From an uncultured Aquabacterium sp. (GTDB taxonomy: Bacteria > Pseudomonadota > Gammaproteobacteria > Burkholderiales > Burkholderiaceae_C): DNA of 43,202 nucleotides. The stretch lies in NCBI RefSeq assembly GCF_947366995.1, contig NZ_CANBCC010000031.1, positions 1 through 43,202 of the forward strand, given 5' to 3'. Each line of letters starts with the position of its first letter. The first letter of the stretch is position 1. The notes under the pieces are model-generated. The model was given only the letters and a program-made list of their open reading frames with translations. It was not told where the DNA came from and made no database searches. This document shows positions 36,087-43,202 of this stretch, in pieces. The translations under genes and the position numbers were made by a program.

Positions 36087-37151
36087 TTGTCGGCCGACTT
36101 CCTTCATCGCACCTGGGCCCGCCGCGGCCTGGCCGCCCGGCTGCTGTGGCCCGTGTCGGCGCTGCTGCTCGCGCTCGTGACGGCGCGGCGACTGGCCTAT
36201 CGTTGCGGCTGGCTGCAGGCGCGGCGTCTGCCGGTGCCGGTGCTGGTGATCGGCAACCGCATTGTCGGCGGTGCGGGCAAGACCCCCACCACCATCGCCG
36301 TGCTGCAACACCTGCGGCAAGCGGGCTGGCATCCCGGCGTCCTGACCCGCGGCTACAAGGCAAAGCGAGCCGAAGGCGGGTTGGTCTGCCTGGATGCGGC
36401 CTCCGCGCCCACACTCGACGCCTCGCTCACCGGCGACGAGCCCCTGCTCATCTGGCGACGTACCGGCGTACCGCTGATGATCGGCCCCGACCGTGCGGCC
36501 GCTGGCGAGGCCCTGCTGAAAGCACACCCGGAGATCGACATCCTGGTGTGCGACGACGGCCTGCAGCATCTGAAGTTGCACCGCGATATCGAGGTGGTGG
36601 TGTTCGACGAGCGCGGCGCCGGCAACGGCTGGCTGATGCCGGCCGGCCCGTTGCGCGAGCCTTGGGATGCCCAACCCGCCTCGGCGCTGGTCGCGCCCGC
36701 CGTGGTGCTCTACAACGCGGCCCGACCCAGCACACCGCTTCCCGGGCACGTGGCACGCCGCACGCTCGGCGCGCCACGTGCCCTCGCCAACTGGTGGGCA
36801 GGCGTCGAGGGCGAGCGCCTCCTTCCGCAACAGAAAGGACCCGTCGCTGCACTGGCGGGCATTGCCCAGCCCGACCGGTTCTTCGATGCGCTGCGCAAGC
36901 TCGGCTTTGCCGTCACGCCCATTCCGTTGCCCGACCACGCTTCATTCGACACGCTCCCCTGGCCCGCCGACACAGGCCGCCTGATCGTGACCGAGAAAGA
37001 CGCCGTCAAACTCGACCCGGCACGCGTTGCGCGCGAGCGCCCCCATACGCAGGTGTGGGTGGCGGGTCTAGACTTCGAACCCGAACCCGGTTTCTGGCAG
37101 GCACTCGATGCCGCGCTGGCCCGCGTGCCTGCCACCCCGCATCCACATTGA
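36087..37151 (+). CDS. lpxK: Tetraacyldisaccharide 4'-kinase (lipid A synthesis)
   Basis: LpxK phosphorylates the 4' position of the lipid A disaccharide at the inner membrane. The 354-residue chain has an N-terminal membrane helix (about 18-35, LLWPVSALLLALVTARR) and a P-loop GGAGKTPT (about 61-68) preceded by VLVIGNRIV. Later blocks include ILVCDDGLQHLKLHRDIEVV and the C-terminal IVTEKDAVKL. The exbD stop codon is in frame just upstream, so the first possible start is TTG 36087; later starts would cut the membrane helix. No Shine-Dalgarno sequence is obvious, so translation is probably coupled to exbD. A Trm112 gene follows after 7 bases. Confidence 0.94.
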   Translation: MSADFLHRTWARRGLAARLLWPVSALLLALVTARRLAYRCGWLQARRLPVPVLVIGNRIVGGAGKTPTTIAVLQHLRQAGWHPGVLTRGYKAKRAEGGLVCLDAASAPTLDASLTGDEPLLIWRRTGVPLMIGPDRAAAGEALLKAHPEIDILVCDDGLQHLKLHRDIEVVVFDERGAGNGWLMPAGPLREPWDAQPASALVAPAVVLYNAARPSTPLPGHVARRTLGAPRALANWWAGVEGERLLPQQKGPVAALAGIAQPDRFFDALRKLGFAVTPIPLPDHASFDTLPWPADTGRLIVTEKDAVKLDPARVARERPHTQVWVAGLDFEPEPGFWQALDAALARVPATPHPH

Positions 37152-37158
37152 AACAGCC

Positions 37159-37386
37159 ATGGACACCCGACTCATCGATCTGCTGGTCTGCCCGGTCTGC
37201 AAAGGCCCCCTGCAACGCCCGGCGCCCGGCATCCACCTGGTCTGCGCCGCAGACCGCCTGGGCTTCCCCATTCGCGATGGCATCCCCGTGATGCTCGAGA
37301 ACGAGGCCGTGACGGTGGACGACCAGTTGCGGCCCCTGCCCCCCACCCAGCCGGCGGCGCCCCCCTCCCCGTCCGAAGGGGCCTGA
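37159..37386 (+). CDS. Trm112 family small zinc-ribbon-like protein
   Basis: This is a 75-residue protein of the Trm112/YcaR family. The conserved start MDTRLIDLLVCPVCKGPL contains a CxxC pair (Cys11, Cys14), and a third cysteine lies in HLVCAADRLGFPIRDGIPVML. Eukaryotic Trm112 activates methyltransferases; the bacterial role is unclear, but the gene is commonly placed between lpxK and kdsB, as here. The C-terminal 20 residues are Pro/Ala-rich. It is 7 bases from lpxK and 3 bases from kdsB. Confidence 0.93.
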   Translation: MDTRLIDLLVCPVCKGPLQRPAPGIHLVCAADRLGFPIRDGIPVMLENEAVTVDDQLRPLPPTQPAAPPSPSEGA

Positions 37387-37389
37387 GCC

Positions 37390-38142
37390 ATGGGGTTCAC
37401 CGTGCTGATTCCGGCTCGGCTGGCTTCCACGCGCCTGCCTGACAAACCGCTGGCCGACATTGCCGGCCTGCCCATGGTGGTGCGCGTGGCGAGGCAGGCT
37501 GCGCTCAGCCAGGCTGCCCGCGTGGTGGTGGCCGCGGATCACGCTCGCATCGTGTCCGCGTGCGAGGCTCATGGCGTGGCCGCGATCCTGACGCGCGCCG
37601 GCCATCCCACCGGCAGCGACCGACTGGCTGAAGCCTGCGAGCAACTCGGGCTGGATGGCAACGACATGGTGGTCAACGTACAGGGCGACGAGCCATTGAT
37701 CGCGCCCACCCTGATCGATGCGTGCGCCGCCGAACTCACCGCGCGCAGCGAGTGCGTCATGAGCACAGCCGCCCACCCCATCTCGGACGCCGCGCAGTTC
37801 GGCAACCCCAACGTCGTGAAGGTGGTGCTCGATGCCGCAGGGCGCGCGCTGTACTTCTCCCGCGCGCCGATTCCATGGTGGCGCGATGGCCCTGCACCGG
37901 CCAGCCCGGCAGCCGGGGCCGGCACGCCGCTGCGCCACATCGGCATCTACGGTTACCGCGCGGGCTTCCTGCGGCGCTATCCCGGCCTGCCGGTCAGCCC
38001 GCTGGAGCAGGTCGAGTCACTCGAGCAGCTGCGCGTGTTGTGGCATGGCGAGCGCATCGCCGTGCACATCACGCCGGATGCCCCCGGCCCGGGGGTCGAC
38101 ACGCCAGAAGATCTGGCCCGCGTGCGCGCCCTGCTGAGCTGA
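37390..38142 (+). CDS. kdsB: 3-deoxy-manno-octulosonate cytidylyltransferase
   Basis: KdsB activates Kdo as CMP-Kdo for attachment to lipid A in LPS synthesis. The 250-residue protein matches the E. coli length (248). It has the N-terminal nucleotide-binding motif [17 protein letters not shown] (about 8-24), [13 protein letters not shown], and [12 protein letters not shown] with the metal-binding aspartate. The substrate-side blocks IPWWRD and [15 protein letters not shown] follow, then [15 protein letters not shown]. It begins 3 bases after the Trm112 gene, so exbB-exbD-lpxK-Trm112-kdsB read as one operon. A 145-base gap separates it from adk. Confidence 0.97.
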   Translation: MGFTVLIPARLASTRLPDKPLADIAGLPMVVRVARQAALSQAARVVVAADHARIVSACEAHGVAAILTRAGHPTGSDRLAEACEQLGLDGNDMVVNVQGDEPLIAPTLIDACAAELTARSECVMSTAAHPISDAAQFGNPNVVKVVLDAAGRALYFSRAPIPWWRDGPAPASPAAGAGTPLRHIGIYGYRAGFLRRYPGLPVSPLEQVESLEQLRVLWHGERIAVHITPDAPGPGVDTPEDLARVRALLS

Positions 38143-38233
38143 CCGGATGGGCCTTTGCCCGCTGGGGCACTGTGTCGTTTTGGCGCAGGGCAAACCGCCT
38201 TTTGTGCGAGGTTGCACATGGTATCCTCGCTGA

Positions 38234-38944
<711 letters not shown>

Positions 38945-38945
38945 A

Positions 38946-38964
38946 CTGGGCGGCAGCCGCCCAG
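38946..38964. repeat. 8-base-pair hairpin just after the adk stop codon
   Basis: CTGGGCGG / CCGCCCAG is a perfect stem with a 3-base loop, 1 base after the TAA of adk. No T-run follows, so it is more likely an mRNA 3'-end stabiliser or pausing element than a terminator by itself. Confidence 0.7.
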
Positions 38965-38980
38965 GCTGCGCCCCTTGTTC

Positions 38981-39016
38981 GGCCCCGTCGCTAGGTGCGT
39001 CGGGGCCTTTGCTTTT
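38981..39016 (+). terminator. Intrinsic terminator between adk and dnaG
   Basis: The stem GGCCCCG-T-CGC / GCG-T-CGGGGCC has 10 pairs with one T-T mismatch and a 5-base loop, followed by TTTGCTTTT. It ends only 20 bases before the dnaG GTG, leaving no room for a promoter after it, so it likely attenuates transcription into dnaG. Confidence 0.82.
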
Positions 39017-39036
39017 CTGCCGCGCCGCTGCTGCCC

Positions 39037-41157
39037 GTGATCCCACCGTCATTCATCCAGGACCTGCTGGCCCGCACCGACGTCGCCGACGTCGTGGGTC
39101 GCTACGTCACGCTGAAGAAGGCCGGCATCAACTTCAAGGGCCTGTGCCCCTTCCACGGCGAGAAGACGCCCAGCTTCATCGTCAGCCCCACCCGCCAGAC
39201 CTACCACTGCTTCGGCTGTGGGGTGCACGGCAACGCGCTGGGTTTCCTGATGGAGTACGGCGGCCTCGGCTTTGTCGACGCCGTCAAGGACCTGGCCCAG
39301 ATGCAGGGCATGCCGGTTCCAGAAGAGAACGTGCGCCCCGAGGAGCGGGAACGGCAGCGCCAGGCCCGCGAAAAACAGGCCACCCTGACCGACGTGCTGG
39401 CCCGCGCAGCCCAGCACTGGAAACAGGAACTCAAAAAATCTCCCCGCGCGGTGCAGTACCTCAAGGGCCGCGGCCTGACCGGTGAGATTGCCGCGCGCTT
39501 TGCGTTGGGGTATGCACCTGAGCGCTGGCAGGGTCTGGCGAGCGCCTTCCCGAAGTACGACGACCCGCTGCTGGTGGAGTCCGGCCTGGTCATCACGCCC
39601 GAGCCACAACCGGGCGAAACCGAAGGCAAGCGCTACGACCGCTTCCGCGACCGGATCATGTTCCCGATCCGCAACCCGCAGGGGCAGGTGATCGGCTTTG
39701 GCGGTCGGGTGCTCGACAAGGGCGAGCCAAAGTACCTCAACTCGCCGGAAACCCCGGTCTTCGTGAAGGGGCGCGAGCTCTACGGCCTGTTCGAGGCGCG
39801 CGCTGCGCTGCGCAACAAGGGCTACGCCATCGTCACGGAAGGCTACATGGACGTGGTCGCACTGGCGCAATGGGGCTTTGGCAACGCGGTGGCCACGCTG
39901 GGCACGGCCTGCACCGCCGAGCACGCGCAGAAGCTCTTCCGCTTCACCGACCACGTGGTGTTCAGCTTCGACGGGGACGCCGCAGGCCGCCGTGCTGCCG
40001 GCCGTGCGCTCGAAGCCGCGTTGCCCTACGCCACCGACACCCGCCGCATCAGCTTCCTCTTCCTGCCGGCCGAGCACGATCCCGACAGCTACATCCGCGA
40101 GCACGGCCCGGAGGCCTTTGAAGCCTGCGTGAAGCAGGCCGTGCCCTTGTCACGGCAGGTGCTCGAGCATGCCGCCATCGACTGTGATCTGGACAGCGCC
40201 GAGGGCCGTGCCCGTCTGCTGGTTCAGGCCATCCCGTTGATTGCGCAGTTCCCGGAAGGCGCGCTGCAGGGGCTGGTGGCCGACGACCTGGCCCAGATGG
40301 CCCGCACTGCACCCGAAGAGGTGCGCCGCCGGCTCGCCGAGCACCAGTCGCGCGCCGCCGACAAAGCGCAACGTCAGCGCGGCGACGCTTCGCGCGCGCC
40401 CCGCACCGCGGGTGGAGACACGTCCGAAGGCGCCTGGGACGCCAACGTGCCGGCCTTCGACCCGGACACTGGAGGGGGTTGGTCGGGCGACATGGGCGAG
40501 CCCGACTGGGGTGAGCCCTCGCACACCGGCGGCGGTGACACCGCACACGGAAGCTGGGCATCGGGTGGCGCCCGACAAGGTGGTGGGCGCCCCTGGAAAA
40601 AACCCTGGCGAGACGGGGGAGGCAGTCGCTGGCAGCGACAGGGCAGCCCCGTCGAGCGCCGCCCGCTGCCCCAGGCCGCCACGCCACTGGACCGCATCGT
40701 CTGGGCGCTGGTGTCCCACAGCGAGTTCTGGGAGCAACTGCCTGGCGCCACGCACGACCTGCTGTGCGACCAGCCCGCCCCTTACGGCGCCTTCTTCCGA
40801 TGGCTGGACCGCCTGCTGATCGACCAGGGTTTGCAGCCCGCCGACGCCCTGCTGGCCCTGATGCGCGGCGGCGAGGATGGCGCGCCAGACTCAGGAGCCG
40901 ACACGTCGCCACCCGACCTCGCCGTGCTGGCCAGGCGCGTCACGCAATTCGTGGACGTACCGGACAACAAGGACACCGTGGACAACCTGCTGAACCTGAT
41001 CAAGCCATTGGAGCTGGTAGCGCTCAGGGAGGAACTTGATTTGCTGACCCAGTCTGGCGAACTGTCGGACGCCGCTGAGGCCCGCAAGCTCGAACTGGTG
41101 CGCCGCACCCTGGCGATGAAACTTGAAATCAGCCAGCACCGCCCCATTTCTGCCTGA
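39037..41157 (+). CDS. dnaG: DNA primase
   Basis: DnaG makes RNA primers at the replication fork. The 706-residue chain has an N-terminal zinc domain with Cys37, His40, Cys58 and Cys61 (CPFHGEKTPSF, YHCFGCG). The RNA polymerase core has a Toprim fold with VTEGYMDVVAL (about 267) and FSFDGDAAGRRAA (about 310). The C-terminal helicase-binding domain follows. An unusually long Gly/Trp/Asp-rich linker (about 439-548) joins the last two domains, making the protein about 125 residues longer than E. coli DnaG (581). I chose GTG 39037 (VIPPSFIQDLLARTDV); there is no Shine-Dalgarno sequence. rpsU is not upstream; adk is. Confidence 0.96.
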   Translation: MIPPSFIQDLLARTDVADVVGRYVTLKKAGINFKGLCPFHGEKTPSFIVSPTRQTYHCFGCGVHGNALGFLMEYGGLGFVDAVKDLAQMQGMPVPEENVRPEERERQRQAREKQATLTDVLARAAQHWKQELKKSPRAVQYLKGRGLTGEIAARFALGYAPERWQGLASAFPKYDDPLLVESGLVITPEPQPGETEGKRYDRFRDRIMFPIRNPQGQVIGFGGRVLDKGEPKYLNSPETPVFVKGRELYGLFEARAALRNKGYAIVTEGYMDVVALAQWGFGNAVATLGTACTAEHAQKLFRFTDHVVFSFDGDAAGRRAAGRALEAALPYATDTRRISFLFLPAEHDPDSYIREHGPEAFEACVKQAVPLSRQVLEHAAIDCDLDSAEGRARLLVQAIPLIAQFPEGALQGLVADDLAQMARTAPEEVRRRLAEHQSRAADKAQRQRGDASRAPRTAGGDTSEGAWDANVPAFDPDTGGGWSGDMGEPDWGEPSHTGGGDTAHGSWASGGARQGGGRPWKKPWRDGGGSRWQRQGSPVERRPLPQAATPLDRIVWALVSHSEFWEQLPGATHDLLCDQPAPYGAFFRWLDRLLIDQGLQPADALLALMRGGEDGAPDSGADTSPPDLAVLARRVTQFVDVPDNKDTVDNLLNLIKPLELVALREELDLLTQSGELSDAAEARKLELVRRTLAMKLEISQHRPISA

Positions 41158-41202
41158 TGGGGCACCCGCGAAATCCGGCGCGTACGCCGCACCGCAACAA
41201 TT

Positions 41203-41231
41203 TTGACGACCCTCTTCGCTTGCGCGATAAT
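41203..41231 (+). promoter_or_regulatory. Sigma-70 promoter of rpoD
   Basis: TTGACG (41203-41208) and GATAAT (41226-41231) are each one base from consensus and separated by exactly 17 bases. The predicted start of transcription is near 41238, giving a leader of about 38 bases that includes the GAGGA ribosome-binding site. This is the best promoter match I see in the window. Confidence 0.8.
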
Positions 41232-41275
41232 GGAGGGTTCGACGATCCCCAAGATTCTCTATTCCGAGGAAGCGC

Positions 41276-43202
41276 ATGACCGCGAAAAAAGCCGCGAAAC
41301 CAGCCGCCAACCCTGCCGACACCGCCGAAGACACCCAGGTCGAACCGAAGGTCAAGAAGGCGAAAGCAGTGAAGGCCGCCGACGCCGACACGGTCGAGAC
41401 CGCTGAACCGAAAAAGCGTGGCCGCAAGCCGAAGGCGGCTGCCACCACCACGGCCCCTGCCAAGAAGGACGCCAAGAAGTCCTTCGATGAGGACGACGTG
41501 GGTGACCTCGAAGCCGAGATCGAGGGCGAACTCGATGCGGTGGAAGCCGAAGCCTCGGAAAGCGCTGCAGAGGAAGTGGGCGAAGACAAGCCCAAGGCCA
41601 AGCCGCTGCGCATGAAGGTGTCGCGTGCCAAGGAACGCGCGCTGATGCGCGAATTCGGCATCGACGAGACCGCCCTGTCCGAAGAGGAAGTCGCCAAGCG
41701 CCGCCAGGAGCTCAAGACCCTCATCAAGATGGGCAAGACCCGTGGTTTCCTGACGCACCAGGAGATCAACGACCACCTGCCTGAAAAACTGGTCGAGGCC
41801 GAAATCCTTGAGGCCATCATTTCCATGTTGAACGACATGGGCGTGGCGGTCTACGAGCAGGCGCCCGACGCCGCCACGCTGCTGATTTCCGGCAGTGCGC
41901 AGACGCAGGCCACCGAAGAAGAAGCCGAGGAAGCCGCCGAAGCCGCCCTGTCCACGGTGGACTCCGAATTCGGCCGCACGACCGACCCAGTCCGCATGTA
42001 CATGCGTGAAATGGGCACCGTCGAGCTGCTGACCCGCGAAGGCGAAATCGAAATCGCCAAGCGCATCGAAGGTGGCCTGCAGGCCATGATGCTGGCCATC
42101 TCGGCCTCGCCCACCACCATCGCCGAGATCCTCGGGCTGGCCGACAAGATCCGCGCCGGAGAAATGACCATTTCTGAAGTGGTCGATGGCTTCGTGGCTG
42201 CTGACGAGGCCGATGACTACGTGGCCGAAGAAGACTTCGACGAATTCGACGAAGAGGACGACGACGACGGCAACGGCGGCTCGAAGGCCCTGAGCAAGAA
42301 GCTCGAGGAGATGAAGAACCAGGCCCTGGCCAAGTTCGACTCCCTGCGCGCCAACTTCGAGAAGATGGCCAAGTCCTTCGAGAAGGACGGCTACAAGTCG
42401 GCCCCGTACAACAAGGCTCAGGAAGCCATCAGCCAGGAGCTGATGACCATCCGCTTCACGGTCAAGATCATCGAACGCCTGTGCGACGTGCTGCGCGCCC
42501 AGGTGGACGACATCCGCCGCTACGAGCGTGAACTGCGCAAGATCGTGGTCGACAAGTGCGGCATGCCGCAGGAGCACTTCATCAAGGTGTTCCCACCCAA
42601 CGTGCTGAACCTTGACTGGGCGGTGAAGGAATCGCAGGCCGGCAAGAACTACAGCGCCGTGATGAGCCGCCAGCTGCCCGCCATCCAGGAACTGCAGCAG
42701 AAGCTGATCGACCTGCAGGCCAAGGCCGTCGTGCCGATCGACGACCTGAAGTCGATCAACAAGCGCATGAACGAGGGCGAAAAGGCTTCGCGCGACGCCA
42801 AGAAGGAAATGATCGAGGCCAACCTGCGTCTGGTGATCTCGATTGCGAAGAAGTACACCAACCGCGGCCTGCAGTTCCTGGACCTGATCCAAGAAGGCAA
42901 CATCGGCCTGATGAAGGCGGTGGACAAGTTCGAATACCGTCGCGGCTACAAGTTCTCGACCTACGCCACGTGGTGGATCCGCCAGGCCATCACGCGCTCG
43001 ATCGCGGACCAGGCCCGCACCATCCGCATCCCGGTTCACATGATCGAGACGATCAACAAGATGAACCGCATCTCGCGCCAGCACCTGCAGGAATTCGGCT
43101 TCGAGCCCGATGCCCCCACGCTGGCCGCCAAGATGGAGATGCCGGAAGACAAGATCCGCAAGATCATGAAGATCGCCAAGGAGCCGATCTCCATGGAAAC
43201 GC
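41276..43202 (+). CDS. rpoD: RNA polymerase sigma factor RpoD (sigma-70), 3' end missing
   Basis: This is the primary sigma factor, open to the right edge; 642 residues are visible and the rest, with region 4, is outside. The N-terminus (about 1-100) is Lys/Ala/Glu-rich, as in Burkholderiales RpoD. Region 1.1 lies at about 120-200, region 1.2 at [11 protein letters not shown] (about 237), and a non-conserved region contains a strongly acidic run ([12 protein letters not shown], about 322-333). Region 2 begins at [17 protein letters not shown] (about 514) and contains [15 protein letters not shown]; region 3 starts after [15 protein letters not shown] ribosome-binding site lies 5 bases before the ATG. 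It follows dnaG by 118 bases and has its own promoter. Confidence 0.97.
   Translation, partial: MTAKKAAKPAANPADTAEDTQVEPKVKKAKAVKAADADTVETAEPKKRGRKPKAAATTTAPAKKDAKKSFDEDDVGDLEAEIEGELDAVEAEASESAAEEVGEDKPKAKPLRMKVSRAKERALMREFGIDETALSEEEVAKRRQELKTLIKMGKTRGFLTHQEINDHLPEKLVEAEILEAIISMLNDMGVAVYEQAPDAATLLISGSAQTQATEEEAEEAAEAALSTVDSEFGRTTDPVRMYMREMGTVELLTREGEIEIAKRIEGGLQAMMLAISASPTTIAEILGLADKIRAGEMTISEVVDGFVAADEADDYVAEEDFDEFDEEDDDDGNGGSKALSKKLEEMKNQALAKFDSLRANFEKMAKSFEKDGYKSAPYNKAQEAISQELMTIRFTVKIIERLCDVLRAQVDDIRRYERELRKIVVDKCGMPQEHFIKVFPPNVLNLDWAVKESQAGKNYSAVMSRQLPAIQELQQKLIDLQAKAVVPIDDLKSINKRMNEGEKASRDAKKEMIEANLRLVISIAKKYTNRGLQFLDLIQEGNIGLMKAVDKFEYRRGYKFSTYATWWIRQAITRSIADQARTIRIPVHMIETINKMNRISRQHLQEFGFEPDAPTLAAKMEMPEDKIRKIMKIAKEPISMET

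Noticed and set aside
41129-43084. A 651-codon minus-strand frame opposite rpoD
   Set aside because: The plus strand encodes rpoD with all expected regions. The antisense product is Leu/Val/Gly/His-rich without motifs.

Overview
The window is about 43 kb of GC-rich (roughly two-thirds G+C by eye), densely coding chromosomal DNA. I recognise 32 protein-coding genes and no tRNA, rRNA, insertion sequence, integrase or CRISPR array. Gene content and order point to a betaproteobacterium of the order Burkholderiales: xseA next to sodB, the run exbB-exbD-lpxK-Trm112-kdsB-adk, and sucA-sucB-lpdA followed by zapE. LPS genes (lpxK, kdsB, an LpxH-like hydrolase) and a TonB-dependent receptor show a Gram-negative cell. 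The genus cannot be fixed from the sequence alone. The first gene (prlC) is cut at its 5' end and the last (rpoD) at its 3' end.

Layout. 1-2530: prlC (M3 oligopeptidase) and a secreted DUF4124/glutaredoxin-like protein. 2613-4121 (minus): rpiA and an HGSNAT/DUF1624-type membrane protein. 4201-7764 (plus): rlhA (23S rRNA hydroxycytidine synthase) tightly followed by a NarL-type sensor kinase and response regulator. 7786-10209 (minus): a TonB-dependent outer-membrane receptor. 10414-14255 (plus): LpxH-like metallophosphoesterase, an AMP-phosphorylase-like (type 2 'thymidine phosphorylase') gene paired with a divergent PRPP-synthetase-like gene, and a DUF2322 protein. 14367-16457: an unrecognised large membrane protein with an apparent beta-propeller and a PH-like segment. 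16460-20494 (minus): purL. 20647-24147 (plus): map and glnD. 24148-26333: DUF465 protein, PP2C phosphatase, zapE. 26508-32259 (minus): the 2-oxoglutarate dehydrogenase genes sucA-sucB-lpdA with a structured leader. 32586-34594 (minus): xseA-sodB. 34987-38944 (plus): exbB-exbD-lpxK-Trm112-kdsB-adk. 39037-43202 (plus): dnaG and rpoD.

How the parts fit. Most of the window is housekeeping: central carbon metabolism (rpiA, sucAB-lpdA), purine synthesis and nucleotide balance (purL, adk, the phosphorylase/PRPP pair), nitrogen signalling (glnD), envelope assembly (lpxK, kdsB, exbBD), replication and transcription (dnaG, rpoD, xseA), and oxidative defence (sodB). No mobile accessory island is visible. 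The most interesting points are: the AMP-phosphorylase-like/PRPP-synthetase-like gene pair; the propeller-PH membrane protein; the structured RNA leader of sucA; a hairpin pair with a terminator directly before a weakly initiated dnaG; a consensus DnaA box in the AT-rich xseA/exbB divergent region; and three convergent gene pairs with 0-2 bases between stop codons.
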